Under the pieces are notes generated by a model. That model did no database searches, was not told the DNA's origin, and saw nothing but the letters and a program-made list of their open reading frames with translations. From Pseudomonas sessilinigenes (lineage in GTDB: Bacteria; Pseudomonadota; Gammaproteobacteria; Pseudomonadales; Pseudomonadaceae), in assembly GCF_003850565.1 (NCBI RefSeq), contig NZ_CP027706.1, forward strand, positions 186,001-250,000: a DNA stretch of 64,000 nt, read 5' to 3'. Shown here piece after piece: positions 49,291-62,447 of this stretch. Numbering within the stretch: the first letter of the stretch is position 1; every line of letters begins with the position of its first letter. The translations under genes were made by a program, and so were the position numbers.

Positions 49291-49447
49291 ATCGCGCATC
49301 ACCCTCTCGCGAGCGAGAGGCCCGACTGGTCAACCGGAGGGCGTCACCCATGACCCCCAGTTCGTCCCCCAGCGTTCGCCCGCGAATGCGAGCCTGATTC
49401 GCCATAAGAAAAATGCCAGCACATTAGAAAATTTCGGGAGCTCTACC

Positions 49448-50458
49448 ATGTCGTCGATTCGCCGTTATGCCCTGGCTGCCCTCGCCAGCGCCGTTTTTGC
49501 CGGTTCCGCCGTAGCCAAGGACTATGAGCTGCTCAACGTGTCCTACGACCCGACCCGCGAGCTGTACCAGGACTACAACGCCGAGTTCGTAAGCTTCTGG
49601 AAGAAGGAGCACCCCGGCGACAACGTGAAGATCCAGCAATCCCACGGTGGTTCGGGCAAGCAGGGCCGGGCGGTGATCGACGGCCTGCGCGCCGACGTGG
49701 TGACCCTGGCGCTGGCCGGCGACATCGACGAAATCGCCAAGCTCGGCAAGACCCTGCCGGCGGACTGGCAGCAGCGCTTGCCCGACGCCAGCACGCCCTA
49801 CACCTCGACCATCGTGTTCCTGGTGCGCAAGGGCAATCCCAAGGGCATCAAGGACTGGGGCGACCTGATCAAGAAGGACGTCTCGGTGATCACCCCCAAC
49901 CCGAAGACCTCCGGCGGCGCCCGCTGGAACTTCCTGGCCGCCTGGGCCTACGGCCTGAAGGCCGGAGGTAGCGAAGCCAAGGCCAAGGACTACGTGCAAG
50001 AGCTGTTCAAGCACGTACCGGTGCTGGATACCGGTGCCCGTGGCTCGACCATCACCTTCGTCAACAACGGCCAGGGCGACGTGCTGCTGGCTTGGGAAAA
50101 CGAAGCCTTCCTGGCACTCAAGGAAGACGGTGGCGCCGACAAGTTCGACATCGTCGTGCCGTCGCTGTCGATCCTCGCCGAACCGCCGGTGGCGGTGGTG
50201 GACAAGAACGCCGAGAAGAAGGGCAACACGGCGATCGCCGAAGCCTACCTCAAGCACCTGTACAGCCCGGCCGGCCAGGAGATCGCGGCGAAGAACTTCT
50301 ATCGTCCACGGGACAAGGACGTGGCGGCCAAATACGCCCAGCAGTTCCCGAAACTGGAGCTGGTGACTATCGACAAGGACTTCGGCGGCTGGAAAACTGC
50401 CCAACCGAAATTCTTCAATGACGGTGGCGTGTTCGACCAGATCTACCAGGCCCAGTAA
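49448..50458 (+). CDS. sbp: Periplasmic sulfate-binding protein
   Basis: This 336-residue protein has a signal peptide (about 1-23, cleavage near AVA-KD). The mature protein begins [19 protein letters not shown] and contains the sulfate-binding loop region [36 protein letters not shown] and [10 protein letters not shown]. Unlike metal-dependent binding proteins it holds dehydrated sulfate by hydrogen bonds. It feeds CysT/CysW/CysA encoded downstream, and expression is expected under sulfate limitation. Confidence 0.95.
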   Translation: MSSIRRYALAALASAVFAGSAVAKDYELLNVSYDPTRELYQDYNAEFVSFWKKEHPGDNVKIQQSHGGSGKQGRAVIDGLRADVVTLALAGDIDEIAKLGKTLPADWQQRLPDASTPYTSTIVFLVRKGNPKGIKDWGDLIKKDVSVITPNPKTSGGARWNFLAAWAYGLKAGGSEAKAKDYVQELFKHVPVLDTGARGSTITFVNNGQGDVLLAWENEAFLALKEDGGADKFDIVVPSLSILAEPPVAVVDKNAEKKGNTAIAEAYLKHLYSPAGQEIAAKNFYRPRDKDVAAKYAQQFPKLELVTIDKDFGGWKTAQPKFFNDGGVFDQIYQAQ

Positions 50459-50548
50459 CAGGAGGAGCCACTCTAACCGCCATCGCTTGGAGCCCCGGAA
50501 TCACTTCGGGGCTTCGTGCGTTTCACCTGCGTTCAACCAAGGACTCTT

Positions 50549-51367
50549 ATGTCGCGTCGTATCTCCCCCGTCATACCCGGCTTCGGGCTGACGCTGGGCT
50601 ACACCTTGGTGTACCTCAGCCTGATTGTGCTCATCCCCCTGGCGGCGATGTTCGTCCATGCCGCACAACTCACCTGGGACCAGTTCTGGGCCATCGTCTC
50701 GGCGCCCCGGGTGCTCGCGGCCCTCAAGCTCAGCTTCGGCACCGCCTTGTGCGCGGCGATCATCAACGGCCTGATCGGCACGCTGCTGGCCTGGGTCCTG
50801 GTGCGCTACAGCTTCCCCGGGCGGCGGATCATCGATGCGATGATCGACCTGCCCTTCGCCTTGCCCACCGCGGTGGCGGGCATCGCCCTGACCGCGCTGT
50901 ACGCGCCTACCGGGCTGGTGGGCCAGTTCGCCACCGACCTGGGCTTCAAGATCGCCTACACGCCCTTGGGCATCACCCTGGCGCTGACCTTCGTCACCCT
51001 GCCGTTCGTGGTGCGCACGGTGCAGCCGGTGCTGGCGGACATCCCCCGTGAAGTGGAAGAGGCCGCCGCCTGCCTCGGCGCCAAGCCCTGGCAGGTGTTC
51101 CGCCATATCCTGGTGCCGGCCTTGCTGCCAGCCTGGCTCACCGGTTTCGCCCTGGCCTTCGCCCGGGGCGTGGGCGAGTACGGTTCGGTGATCTTCATCG
51201 CTGGCAACATGCCGATGAAGACCGAGATCCTGCCGCTGCTGATCATGGTCAAGCTCGACCAGTACGATTACACCGGCGCCACTGCCATCGGCGTGCTGAT
51301 GCTGGTGGTGTCCTTCATCCTGCTGCTGCTGATCAACCTGCTGCAGCGGCGCATCGAAACCCCATAA
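50549..51367 (+). CDS. cysT: Sulfate/thiosulfate ABC transporter permease CysT
   Basis: This 272-residue inner-membrane protein has about six to seven helices, and the EAA-type loop [20 protein letters not shown] contacts the ATPase. Start MSRRISP at 50549 has AAGGA upstream. It forms the heterodimeric channel with CysW, whose gene begins 13 bases later. Confidence 0.95.
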   Translation: MSRRISPVIPGFGLTLGYTLVYLSLIVLIPLAAMFVHAAQLTWDQFWAIVSAPRVLAALKLSFGTALCAAIINGLIGTLLAWVLVRYSFPGRRIIDAMIDLPFALPTAVAGIALTALYAPTGLVGQFATDLGFKIAYTPLGITLALTFVTLPFVVRTVQPVLADIPREVEEAAACLGAKPWQVFRHILVPALLPAWLTGFALAFARGVGEYGSVIFIAGNMPMKTEILPLLIMVKLDQYDYTGATAIGVLMLVVSFILLLLINLLQRRIETP

Positions 51368-51380
51368 GGAGGCGCGAACC

Positions 51381-52250
51381 ATGTCCCAATCGTCCATCGC
51401 CGCCTCGTCGGCCAACGCCGCCCGCCGTGGCAACGCCACTTCGCGGCGGGTATTGATTGGCCTGGGCTGGCTGATCTTTGCCCTGTTCCTGCTACTGCCG
51501 CTGTTCATCGTCGTGTCCCAGGGGCTCAAGCTTGGCCTGGGTGCATTCTTCGACGCGATCTTCGAGCCCGACGCCCTGTCGGCCCTCAAGCTCACGGTGA
51601 TCGCGGTGCTGATCTCGGTGCCGCTGAACCTGGTGTTCGGCGTCTGCGCTGCCTGGTGCGTGAGCAAGTACTCGTTCCGTGGCAAGAGCATCCTGGTGAC
51701 CCTGATCGACCTGCCGTTCTCGGTGTCGCCAGTGATCGCCGGCCTGGTCTACGTGCTGATGTTCGGCGCCCAGGGGCTGTTCGGTCCGTGGCTGTCGGAT
51801 CACGACATCCAGATCGTGTTCGCCCTGCCGGGCATCGTCCTGGCCACCATCTTCGTCACCGTACCCTTCGTCGCCCGCGAGCTGATCCCGCTGATGCAGG
51901 AGCAGGGCACCCAGGAAGAAGAGGCCGCGCGCCTGCTGGGGGCCAACGGCTGGCAGATGTTCTGGCACGTCACCGTACCCAACATCAAATGGGGCCTGAT
52001 CTACGGCGTGGTGCTCTGCACCGCCCGGGCCATGGGCGAGTTCGGCGCGGTGTCGGTGGTCTCCGGGCACATTCGCGGGGTCACCAACACCCTGCCGCTG
52101 CACGTGGAGATCCTCTACAACGAGTACAACCACGTCGCCGCCTTTGCCGTGGCCAGCCTGTTGCTGATCCTTGCGTTGTTCATCCTGCTGCTCAAGCAGT
52201 GGAGCGAATCCCGAATCAACCGCCTGCGCGCCAGCGCCGCGGAGGAATAA
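51381..52250 (+). CDS. cysW: Sulfate/thiosulfate ABC transporter permease CysW
   Basis: This 289-residue protein has six or more membrane helices and the ATPase-contact loop [20 protein letters not shown] Ser/Ala-rich N-terminal tail of about 20 residues precedes the first helix. AGGAGGCG lies upstream of the ATG. It ends 3 bases before cysA, so the two are tightly coupled. Confidence 0.95.
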   Translation: MSQSSIAASSANAARRGNATSRRVLIGLGWLIFALFLLLPLFIVVSQGLKLGLGAFFDAIFEPDALSALKLTVIAVLISVPLNLVFGVCAAWCVSKYSFRGKSILVTLIDLPFSVSPVIAGLVYVLMFGAQGLFGPWLSDHDIQIVFALPGIVLATIFVTVPFVARELIPLMQEQGTQEEEAARLLGANGWQMFWHVTVPNIKWGLIYGVVLCTARAMGEFGAVSVVSGHIRGVTNTLPLHVEILYNEYNHVAAFAVASLLLILALFILLLKQWSESRINRLRASAAEE

Positions 52251-52253
52251 GAC

Positions 52254-53243
<990 letters not shown>

Positions 53244-53256
53244 AAGCCAAAAGCTG

Positions 53257-53340
53257 CGCGGGCAAGACGGATCGTCGCCCGCTGGCTCCTACAGAAGCAC
53301 ACGATCGGCTTTTTGTAGGAGCGAGGCTTGTCCGCGCTAA
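53257..53340. repeat. Degenerate REP pair (family A) after cysA
   Basis: TGTAGGAGCGAGGCTTGTCCGCGC near the right end is a copy of the arm found at 56976-56999. An interrupted inverse arm (GCGGGCAAG, then CTCCTACA) lies to its left. It fills the space between the converging cysA and Mpo1-like genes. Confidence 0.6.
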
Positions 53341-53344
53341 CGAT

Positions 53345-53869
53345 CTAGATCGCAGCACGCTTCGGATTGGCCCGCACACCCCCCGCCCGTGCCTCGACCT
53401 GCTGCTTGAGGTCATGACGCAGCCCGAGCAGGAACGCCAGTTCGGCTACCACGAACAACGGCCCGATGATCAAGCCCGACAGATCATCGACAAAGGCCGG
53501 CTTGCGGCCCTCGTAGTAATGGCCGATGAACTGGATCACCCAGCCCAATACGAACAGCCCCAGGCCGCTGCTCAGCCACAGCCCGGTGGCTTGGGCCGCC
53601 AGCACTTGCCCGATCCATACCGACAGCCCCATCAACACGCTCATCAGTAACCCCAGGCGCAGCTCCAGGCGCAGGTAGAACACCGCCGAGAACAGGGCCA
53701 GCAGCAGCGCTGGCGAAAGCATCAGCCCGGCCACCGGCCAGGCCGGACGGGACAGCAGCACGGCCACGGCGACCACGATCATCGGGATGCCGATGAAGTG
53801 GCTGGCGATATTGCGCGGATCGCGGTGATAGGTCGCGTATTGACTGAGATGATCGACGAGGCTTTTCAT
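53345..53869 (-). CDS. Mpo1/YGL010w-like membrane protein (DUF962)
   Basis: This 174-residue protein has four hydrophobic segments and the conserved His motifs of the family: YHRDPRNIASHFIGIP near the N-terminus and IQFIGHYYEGRKPAF at about 110-125. Yeast Mpo1 is an iron-dependent dioxygenase acting on 2-hydroxy fatty acids. The bacterial homologues probably act on a related lipid, but the substrate here is unknown. Confidence 0.85.
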   Translation of the reverse strand: MKSLVDHLSQYATYHRDPRNIASHFIGIPMIVVAVAVLLSRPAWPVAGLMLSPALLLALFSAVFYLRLELRLGLLMSVLMGLSVWIGQVLAAQATGLWLSSGLGLFVLGWVIQFIGHYYEGRKPAFVDDLSGLIIGPLFVVAELAFLLGLRHDLKQQVEARAGGVRANPKRAAI

Positions 53870-53969
53870 TGTTGTTCCTCCGTTGGGGTGGCTGGATCAT
53901 GCCGGACGCCCGATCACGGTTCTGTCGGCTAGGCGACAATCATGGCGATGCCCTGGGGAAACACGGTCC

Positions 53970-54659
53970 ATGGATATGCAGCGATGGCGTGAATGCCTGA
54001 TGACCGGCCAATGGTTCAGCCACTTGCCGGCCTCTCTACAGGATAGTCTGCTCGACGGTGCCCGCCTGCGGCGGCTGGCGCCGGGGCAGTACCTGTTTCG
54101 CCGTGGCGATCCGCCCTGCGGCCTGTATGCGGTGGTCGAAGGCATGGTGCGGGTCGGCGCGGTCAGCGAGCAGGGCAAGGAGGCCTTGCTCAGCCTGGTG
54201 GAGGCGCCCCACTGGTTCGGCGAGATCTGCCTGTTCGATGGTCAGCCGCGTACCCACGATGCCTGCGCCGAGGGCGCCTGTACCTTGCTCCAGGTACCCC
54301 AGGCGAGCTTGGAGCGGCTATTGGACGAACATCCCGCTTACTGGCGCCAGTTCGCCCTGTTGATGAGCCACAAGCTGCGCCTGGCCTTCATCAACCTGGA
54401 GCAACTGAGCCTGATGCCGGCCCCGGCGCGGGTGGCCAACCGCCTGCTGGCGATGGCCGCCGGTTATGGCGAAGTGACCCACAGCCGGCGCCTGCTGCAA
54501 CTGCCCCAGGAGCAGCTGGCGCTGATGCTCTCGCTGTCGCGCCAGACCACCAACCAGATCCTCAAGGACCTGCAACACCAGGGCATCCTGCGCCTGAGCT
54601 ACGGCGAGATCGAGATCCTCGACGCCGAACGCCTGCGCGCGCTCGCCAACTCCGTGTAG
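53970..54659 (+). CDS. Crp/Fnr-family transcriptional regulator
   Basis: This 229-residue protein has a cyclic-nucleotide-binding fold (about 20-135: PGQYLFRRGDPPCGLYAVVEG, WFGEICLFDG) and a C-terminal winged helix (about 150-225: LPQEQLALMLSLSRQTTNQILKDL). It lacks the Cys cluster of Fnr, so it does not carry an Fe-S cluster of that type. The effector is unknown. A longer upstream frame was not used because it has no good RBS. It is divergent from the Mpo1-like gene, with 100 bases between them. Confidence 0.88.
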   Translation: MDMQRWRECLMTGQWFSHLPASLQDSLLDGARLRRLAPGQYLFRRGDPPCGLYAVVEGMVRVGAVSEQGKEALLSLVEAPHWFGEICLFDGQPRTHDACAEGACTLLQVPQASLERLLDEHPAYWRQFALLMSHKLRLAFINLEQLSLMPAPARVANRLLAMAAGYGEVTHSRRLLQLPQEQLALMLSLSRQTTNQILKDLQHQGILRLSYGEIEILDAERLRALANSV

Positions 54660-54744
54660 CCGCTGCCGCAGGCTGCGTACGGCTCGGCACGAGCCGCCAT
54701 CTGGCGGTGCCTGGTTCTATGCAGGTCAGGGGCGGTTCGGGGGA

Positions 54745-55749
54745 TCAGCGCAGGCCGTCGCGAAATTGCCCGGGGGTCATGCCGGTCCAGCGCTTGAAGG
54801 CCCGGCTGAAGCTGCTGGCGTCGGCGAATCCCAGCAGGTAGCTGATCTCGCCCAGGGAGCAACCCGGGTCCCGCAGGTGCAGCAGGGCGAGGTTTTCCCG
54901 GCATTCGTTTAGCAGGGTGTCGAAGCGCGTGCCTTCGTCCGCCAGGTGCCGTTGCAGGCTGCGCAAACTCAGGTGCAGGGCCTGGGCCACCCGCTCGGCG
55001 GACGGCTCGCCATCGGGCAGTTGGGTCTCGATCACCTCGCGCACCTTGCGCTCCCAGGTCAGAGGTCGCAACTGTGCCAGGGCGCGCTTGAGCACCTCCT
55101 CGTTATGTTCGGCCAGCTCCGGGTTGGCGTCGTCCAGGTGGCTCTCGAAATCCTGCACGCGAAACTCCAGGCAATCTTCACTGGCCGCGAAATGCACTGG
55201 GCAGCGGAACACCCGGTGCCACTGGCTGGGGTCCTTGGGCTCCGGACGCCGCAGGTGCACGGCCATGGGCGCATAGTCGCGCCCCAGGCGACTACGGCAG
55301 GTGCGTACATGGATCGCGGCAAACGCATCGATGGCCTCGAATGCCGGCTGCTGGGCGCCTTCGGGCATCTTCAGGACGAACCGGTAGCGATCCGCTTCGC
55401 GGATCAACTGCGGGACCAGGGCATCGCTGACCACCTGGTGATAGCGCAGGATGCGTTCGAACACTTCCCGCAGGCTGCCGCTGGCCACCAGGGCATACCC
55501 CAGGGCGTGGAAAGTGGTAGGGCTGACGAAGCGCGACACCCGCAAGCCAATGGCCGGATCGCCACTGGCCTGGACCGCCAGCTGCCACAGACGAGTGGTT
55601 GCCGACAGTGGGTAGCGCGCGTTGGGATTGTCCATCAATTGGGGGTCAAGCCCGGCCTCTCGGCACAATGCGCCGCTATCCAGGTCAAGGGCATCCAGCT
55701 GCTTGCGCAGAGCGCGGGTCCAGCTGGCGAGAGAGGTGGCTTCGGTCAT
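54745..55749 (-). CDS. AraC-family regulator (OruR/ArgR-like layout with DUF4066-type N-terminus)
   Basis: This 334-residue protein has an N-terminal effector domain (about 20-200, with SATTRLWQLAVQASGDPAIGL, as in the Arabinose_bd domain of PA-type AraC regulators). Two C-terminal helix-turn-helix motifs follow (about 245-330: ERVAQALHLSLRSLQRHLADEG, and ISYLLGFADASSFSRAFKRWTG). It diverges from the desaturase gene with a 100-base intergenic region, so direct control of that gene is likely. The effector may be a fatty acid, but this is not shown. Confidence 0.88.
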   Translation of the reverse strand: MTEATSLASWTRALRKQLDALDLDSGALCREAGLDPQLMDNPNARYPLSATTRLWQLAVQASGDPAIGLRVSRFVSPTTFHALGYALVASGSLREVFERILRYHQVVSDALVPQLIREADRYRFVLKMPEGAQQPAFEAIDAFAAIHVRTCRSRLGRDYAPMAVHLRRPEPKDPSQWHRVFRCPVHFAASEDCLEFRVQDFESHLDDANPELAEHNEEVLKRALAQLRPLTWERKVREVIETQLPDGEPSAERVAQALHLSLRSLQRHLADEGTRFDTLLNECRENLALLHLRDPGCSLGEISYLLGFADASSFSRAFKRWTGMTPGQFRDGLR

Positions 55750-55849
55750 GCGTTTGGCGCGTCCGGTCAACAGGTTGGCGTTTACGGCTAGCGCCCGGGG
55801 CCAGGGCCCGGGGCAGGATGCACACATCACTGACCCAGAGGATGGAATC

Positions 55850-56923
55850 ATGCAGGGTATTTCCGCAAGCCCCGAACGGATGAACGCGCAACAGCGAGCC
55901 GCTCACATTCGCGAGGTTGTCATGGGCCGGGGGGACGAACTGCGCAGGCGCTACCCGGTGTTGCGTCACCAGGATGCCCTGGGTGCCGCAATCCTGGCCT
56001 TCGCCCTGGCCGGCATGGTCGGTTCGGCAGCGCTCTATCTCAATGGTCAGCTGGCCTGGTGGGCCTGCCTGCTGCTCAATGCGTTCTTCGCTTCGCTGAC
56101 CCACGAGCTGGAGCACGACCTGATCCACAGCATGTACTTTCGCAAGCAGCGGTTGCCCCACAACCTGATGATGGGGTTGGTCTGGCTGGCCCGGCCGAGC
56201 ACCATCAACCCCTGGATACGCCGCCACCTGCACCTGAACCACCACAAGGTCTCGGGCTCCGCGGGCGATCTCGAAGAACGTGGCATCACCAACGGCGAGC
56301 CTTGGGGCGTCGTACGGTTGCTGATGGTGGGCGACAACATGGTCTCGGCCTTCGTCCATACGCTCCACACGCCCGGCTGGAAGGCCAAGCTCAAGCGCTT
56401 TGCCCGCCTGATGGCGGCCTATGCCCCGCTGGCACAGCTGCACTGGGGCGCCTGGTACGTGTTTCTCGGCTTCCATGGGGCCAACGGCGTCGCTGCGCTG
56501 CTGGGCACTTCCATCGAGTGGTCGGCCAGCACCCAGGCGCTGATGCAGGTGATCGATATCGCCGTGGTGGTGATCGTTGGCCCGAACGTGCTGCGTACCT
56601 TTTGCCTGCACTTCGTCAGCTCCAACATGCACTACTACGGTGATGTCGAGCCGGGCAACGTGATCCAGCAGACCCAGGTGCTTAACCCTTGGTGGATGTG
56701 GCCGCTGCAAGCGTTCTGCTTCAACTTCGGCAGCACCCATGGCATCCACCACTTCGTGGTCAAGGAGCCTTTCTACATCCGCCAGATGACCGCGCCGGTG
56801 GCCCACCGGGTGATGGCGCAGATGGGCGTGCGTTTCAACGACCTGGGCACCTTCACGCGGGCCAATCGCTTCGCCGCCAAGGAGCAGGCGGCGACGGAGG
56901 CGGTGCAGGGGGTGAAGGCTTGA
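55850..56923 (+). CDS. Membrane fatty acid desaturase/hydroxylase family protein
   Basis: This 357-residue membrane protein has at least four helices and the three di-iron histidine boxes: HELEHDLIH, HLHLNHH and HGIHH. It differs from DesA (45593-46777) in box spacing and belongs to the broader fatty-acid desaturase/alkane hydroxylase group. The start is not certain: ATG 55850 (MQGISAS) or ATG 55880 both fit. It is controlled, by position, by the divergent AraC regulator. The natural substrate is unknown. Confidence 0.85.
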   Translation: MQGISASPERMNAQQRAAHIREVVMGRGDELRRRYPVLRHQDALGAAILAFALAGMVGSAALYLNGQLAWWACLLLNAFFASLTHELEHDLIHSMYFRKQRLPHNLMMGLVWLARPSTINPWIRRHLHLNHHKVSGSAGDLEERGITNGEPWGVVRLLMVGDNMVSAFVHTLHTPGWKAKLKRFARLMAAYAPLAQLHWGAWYVFLGFHGANGVAALLGTSIEWSASTQALMQVIDIAVVVIVGPNVLRTFCLHFVSSNMHYYGDVEPGNVIQQTQVLNPWWMWPLQAFCFNFGSTHGIHHFVVKEPFYIRQMTAPVAHRVMAQMGVRFNDLGTFTRANRFAAKEQAATEAVQGVKA

Positions 56924-56947
56924 GGTGTGTTGGTTGAGGGCCAATCA

Positions 56948-56995
56948 CGGGCAAGCCTCGCACCTACCCACTGGCGTAGGAGCGAGGCTTGCCCG
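56948..56995. repeat. REP pair forming a strong hairpin (family A)
   Basis: Two 20-base arms match in 19 positions (CGGGCAAGCCTCGCACCTAC and GTAGGAGCGAGGCTTGCCCG) around an 8-base loop, and pairing extends further with one mismatch. It lies between converging genes and may act as a bidirectional transcription barrier. A related copy sits at about 53315-53338. Confidence 0.8.
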
Positions 56996-57018
56996 CGATG
57001 GCGATTGCCCGGCCGCGA

Positions 57019-59455
<2,437 letters not shown>

Positions 59456-59459
<4 letters not shown>

Positions 59460-61048
59460 GCGTGTCTCCAACGGGTGGCGTGGCGTTCCAGCCATTGCCC
59501 AAGGAAGTTGATAAGGGCGCCGGTCAGGCCCACCAGCAGCATCCCGGCCATGATCAGGTCCATGCGCAGCAGCTGCTGGGCGCTGATCATCTGGCTGCCG
59601 ATCCCACCGTCGGACGGCATGAAGTACTCGGCGCCGATGGTGCCCAGCCAGGCGTAGATCAGGCTCACCCGCAGGCCGGCGAAGATCCCCGGTGCGGCCC
59701 CGGGCAACACCAGGCGCCGCAGGCGCTGCCAGAGGCCCAGGCGCAACACCTGGGCCGCCTCCGCCAGTTGTGGCGAGAGCTGGGCGACGCTGCGCTGGGT
59801 GGCGATGAACAGCGGGAAGAAGGCGGCCAGGGCGACGAAGACCCACTTGGCCAGCTCGCCCAGGCCGAACCAGGCGGTAAGCAACGGCACCCAGGCGAAG
59901 ATGGCGATCTGGCGCAGGGCGGCCAGGGTCGGCCCCAGCAGGCGCTCGCTCAGGCGCGACAGGCCCAGCAGCAGTCCCAGCCCCAGGCCCAGGCTGCCGC
60001 CCAGCAACAGCCCGGTGAGGGTACGTCCCAGGCTCAGGCCCAGGCCGCCCAGCAGGCTGGCATCGAGCAGGCCGTCGACGGTGGTGCCCAGCACCACCAG
60101 GGGGCTGGGCAGGATGTTGGCGTCCAGCCACTGGCGCTCGCTCGCCAACTGCCACAGGGCCAGCAGCGCCAGGGGCAGCAGCCAGGGTTGCAGGCGCTGC
60201 CAGCCCTGGTAGCGCGGGCCACGGCGAAACTCGGCGGTGGCCGGGTGCGGCCAGTACACCAGCTTGCGGTCCAGCCAGCCGATGCCGCGATCCATGGCCA
60301 TGCCCAGCACACCGATCACCAGGATGCAGACGAAGACGATATCCAGCATGAACAGCTGCCTGGCCCAGACCATCAGGTAGCCGATGCCTTCGCTGGAGGC
60401 CAGCAACTCCACCGCCAGCAACGAGGTCCAGCCGGTGGCCAGGGCCAGGCGCACGCCCGCCATGAAGGCCGGCAGCGCGGCAGGCAGCACCAGGCGCCGC
60501 AGCAGCAGGATCGGTGGCAGGCGCAGTACGGCGGCGGCTTCGCGCAGCCGCGGTTGCGCGTCGCGCACGCCCACCAGGGTATGCAGGGTCACCGGGACCA
60601 CCACTGCCTTGAGCAGTACCACCAGCTTGAGCAGTTCGCCGATGCCGAAAAACACCATGAACAGCGGTACCCAGGCCAGGGTCGGGATCTGTGCCAGGGC
60701 ACCGAAGGTGGGAAACACCAGGCGCTCCAGGCGGCGGCTGAAGCCCATGGCGCCACCCAGCAGGGCGCCGGTGCCGATCCCGACCAGCAGGCCCCAGCCC
60801 AGCCGTTGCAGGCTGATCGCCAGGTGGCTCCAGAGTTCGCCGGCGGCCAGTTCCCGGGCGCTGTTCCAGACCAGCTCCGGGGCCGGCAGGATCTGCTCGC
60901 TCATCCATTGGTTGCGACTGGCCAGCCACCACAGGCCGAACAACCCCATTGGCAGCAACCAGGGCAACAGGTGCTTGGCCACCGGCCAATTTTGGCGCGG
61001 GCCGGAGGGTGCCCACAGGGGCAGGCTGAGCAAAGAAACACGGGCCAT
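59456..61048 (-). CDS. atsB: AtsB: double-length ABC permease for sulfate esters
   Basis: The 530-residue protein contains two successive SsuC/TauC-like permease units, about 25-270 and 285-525. Each has five to six helices and its own ATPase contact loop (LREAAAVLRLPPILLLRRLVLP and LAEAAQVLRLGLWQRLRRLVLP). The known AtsB of P. putida S-313 has the same fused layout. CGGAGGTCACCC precedes ATG 61048. It heads the leftward ats operon. Confidence 0.93.
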
Positions 61049-61384
61049 GGGTGACCTCCGTCGTCGGGTGCGGCATGGCATGGGGCGGGCCACGTCCAGG
61101 CGTGGCGGAACCGATCGCCCCTACAATATGCATTTGTGTTCTATTAAAAATCACATCAATGCTATTGAGCGATAAGAGAGGCCATTTAAGGCTTCCCGTC
61201 GTCACGCATCCAATGCATTTGGAGAATATTTTCCATGCATTTTCCGCATGTTCCCGGGGGAGCCCCGTACTGACTGATTTATTTCTTTCGGCTATTAAAA
61301 TGTGAATTTTTAGTATTTAAATGCCATGCCCTGCTGGGCCTACCTTGGGCTCCTCAACGCCTTTGCCCTCCAGGAGCCGTCCCC
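61049..61384. other. Divergent regulatory region between atsB and atsR
   Basis: These 336 bases hold no gene. The region is markedly A+T-rich compared with the surrounding genes, with several AAAAT and ATTTAAA patches (about 61130-61180 and 61290-61320) and one palindrome given separately. It must carry both promoters of the ats genes and sites for CysB and the LysR regulator. Confidence 0.6.
61213..61240. promoter_or_regulatory. Candidate operator between atsB and atsR
   Basis: GGAGAATATTTTCC is a palindrome with one mismatch, flanked on both sides by ATGCAT. It is near the middle of the divergent ats promoter region. Confidence 0.4.
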
Positions 61385-62407
61385 ATGAACCTTCCCTTCA
61401 AACGTGTGATCAGCCTGTTGGCCGCGCCGGCCCTGGCCGGGCTGCTGGGCTACCTGCCGCTGCTGGCCCAGGCTGGCGAACTCAAGGAAATCCGCATCGC
61501 CGTGCCCGACCTCAGCGCCGGTACCCAGCACAGTTCCGGCGGGGTGGTGGATGTGCTGCGCCACCAGCAGATCCTGGAGAAGGCCTTCGCCGACCAGGGC
61601 ATCAAGATCCAGTGGAATTTCTTCAAGGGCGCAGGGCCGGTGATCAACGAAGCCTTCGCCAATGGCCAGGTGGACCTGGCCTACCTTGGCGACCTGGCGG
61701 CCATCATCGGCAAGTCCAATGGCCTGGATACCCGCCTGCTCAGTGCCACGGCCCGTGGGGTCAAGCATTACCTGGGCGTTGCGCCGGGGTCGGGGATCAA
61801 GACCCTGGAAGACCTCAAGGGCAAGCGCGTGGCGGTGTTCCGTGGCACCGCCACCCAGTTGTCCTTCGATGCGGCCCTGGCCAGCCGGGGCCTGAGCGAA
61901 AAGGACCTGAAGGTGGTCAACCTCGACTTCAATGCCGCCGTGGCGGCCCTGGCGGCCAAGCAAATCGACGCCTCCTGGGGCAGCACCGGGCTGTCTGCCC
62001 TGCGCAGCAAAGGCCTGGCCGAACTGCCCCTGAGTACCAAGGACCTGGGCGATGCCGGCAGTGTGCAGGCGGTGCTGGTAGGGTCGGGCAAGTTCGTCGA
62101 CGAGCATCCCGAAGCGGTGGAAAAACTGCTCAAGGCCCAGCAGCAGGCGGTGCAATGGCTGACCCAGGACAGCAACAAGGAGGCCTATATCCAGCTGGTG
62201 TCGGGGCTGGCCAGTTATCCACCGGTGATTCTCCAGGATGACCTCAAGGACCAGCGCCTGAGCGAAATCTTCCCCTCGACCCTGGACCCGGTGTTCCTCG
62301 GCCGGTTGCAGGATGCCGTGGACCTGGCGGCCAAGGAGCGGCTGATCCGCAAGCCGTTCAAGGTCAGCGAATGGGTCGCCCCACAACTGGCCGCCGCCGG
62401 CCTGTAG
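61385..62407 (+). CDS. atsR: Periplasmic sulfate-ester-binding protein AtsR
   Basis: This 340-residue substrate-binding protein of the SsuA/TauA family has a signal peptide (about 1-30, cleavage near AQA-GE). The mature part contains FFKGAGPVINEAFANGQVDLAYLGD, which is the ligand cleft region, and VAVFRGTATQLSFDAAL. It is divergent from the permease/ATPase genes, with a separate promoter. It delivers aromatic or alkyl sulfate esters to AtsBC. Confidence 0.92.
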   Translation: MNLPFKRVISLLAAPALAGLLGYLPLLAQAGELKEIRIAVPDLSAGTQHSSGGVVDVLRHQQILEKAFADQGIKIQWNFFKGAGPVINEAFANGQVDLAYLGDLAAIIGKSNGLDTRLLSATARGVKHYLGVAPGSGIKTLEDLKGKRVAVFRGTATQLSFDAALASRGLSEKDLKVVNLDFNAAVAALAAKQIDASWGSTGLSALRSKGLAELPLSTKDLGDAGSVQAVLVGSGKFVDEHPEAVEKLLKAQQQAVQWLTQDSNKEAYIQLVSGLASYPPVILQDDLKDQRLSEIFPSTLDPVFLGRLQDAVDLAAKERLIRKPFKVSEWVAPQLAAAGL

Positions 62408-62410
62408 CGC

Positions 62411-62447
62411 CCGGTCGCAGCCGCGCGCTGCTCGTCAGCGGCTACAG
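62411..62447. repeat. REP-like element (family B) overlapping the LysR gene end
   Basis: This is the same element as 48876-48912 (CGGTCGCAGCC to GGCTACAGG). Its right edge contains the stop codon of the LysR gene (62442-62444), so insertion or divergence here has set the C-terminus. Confidence 0.6.
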
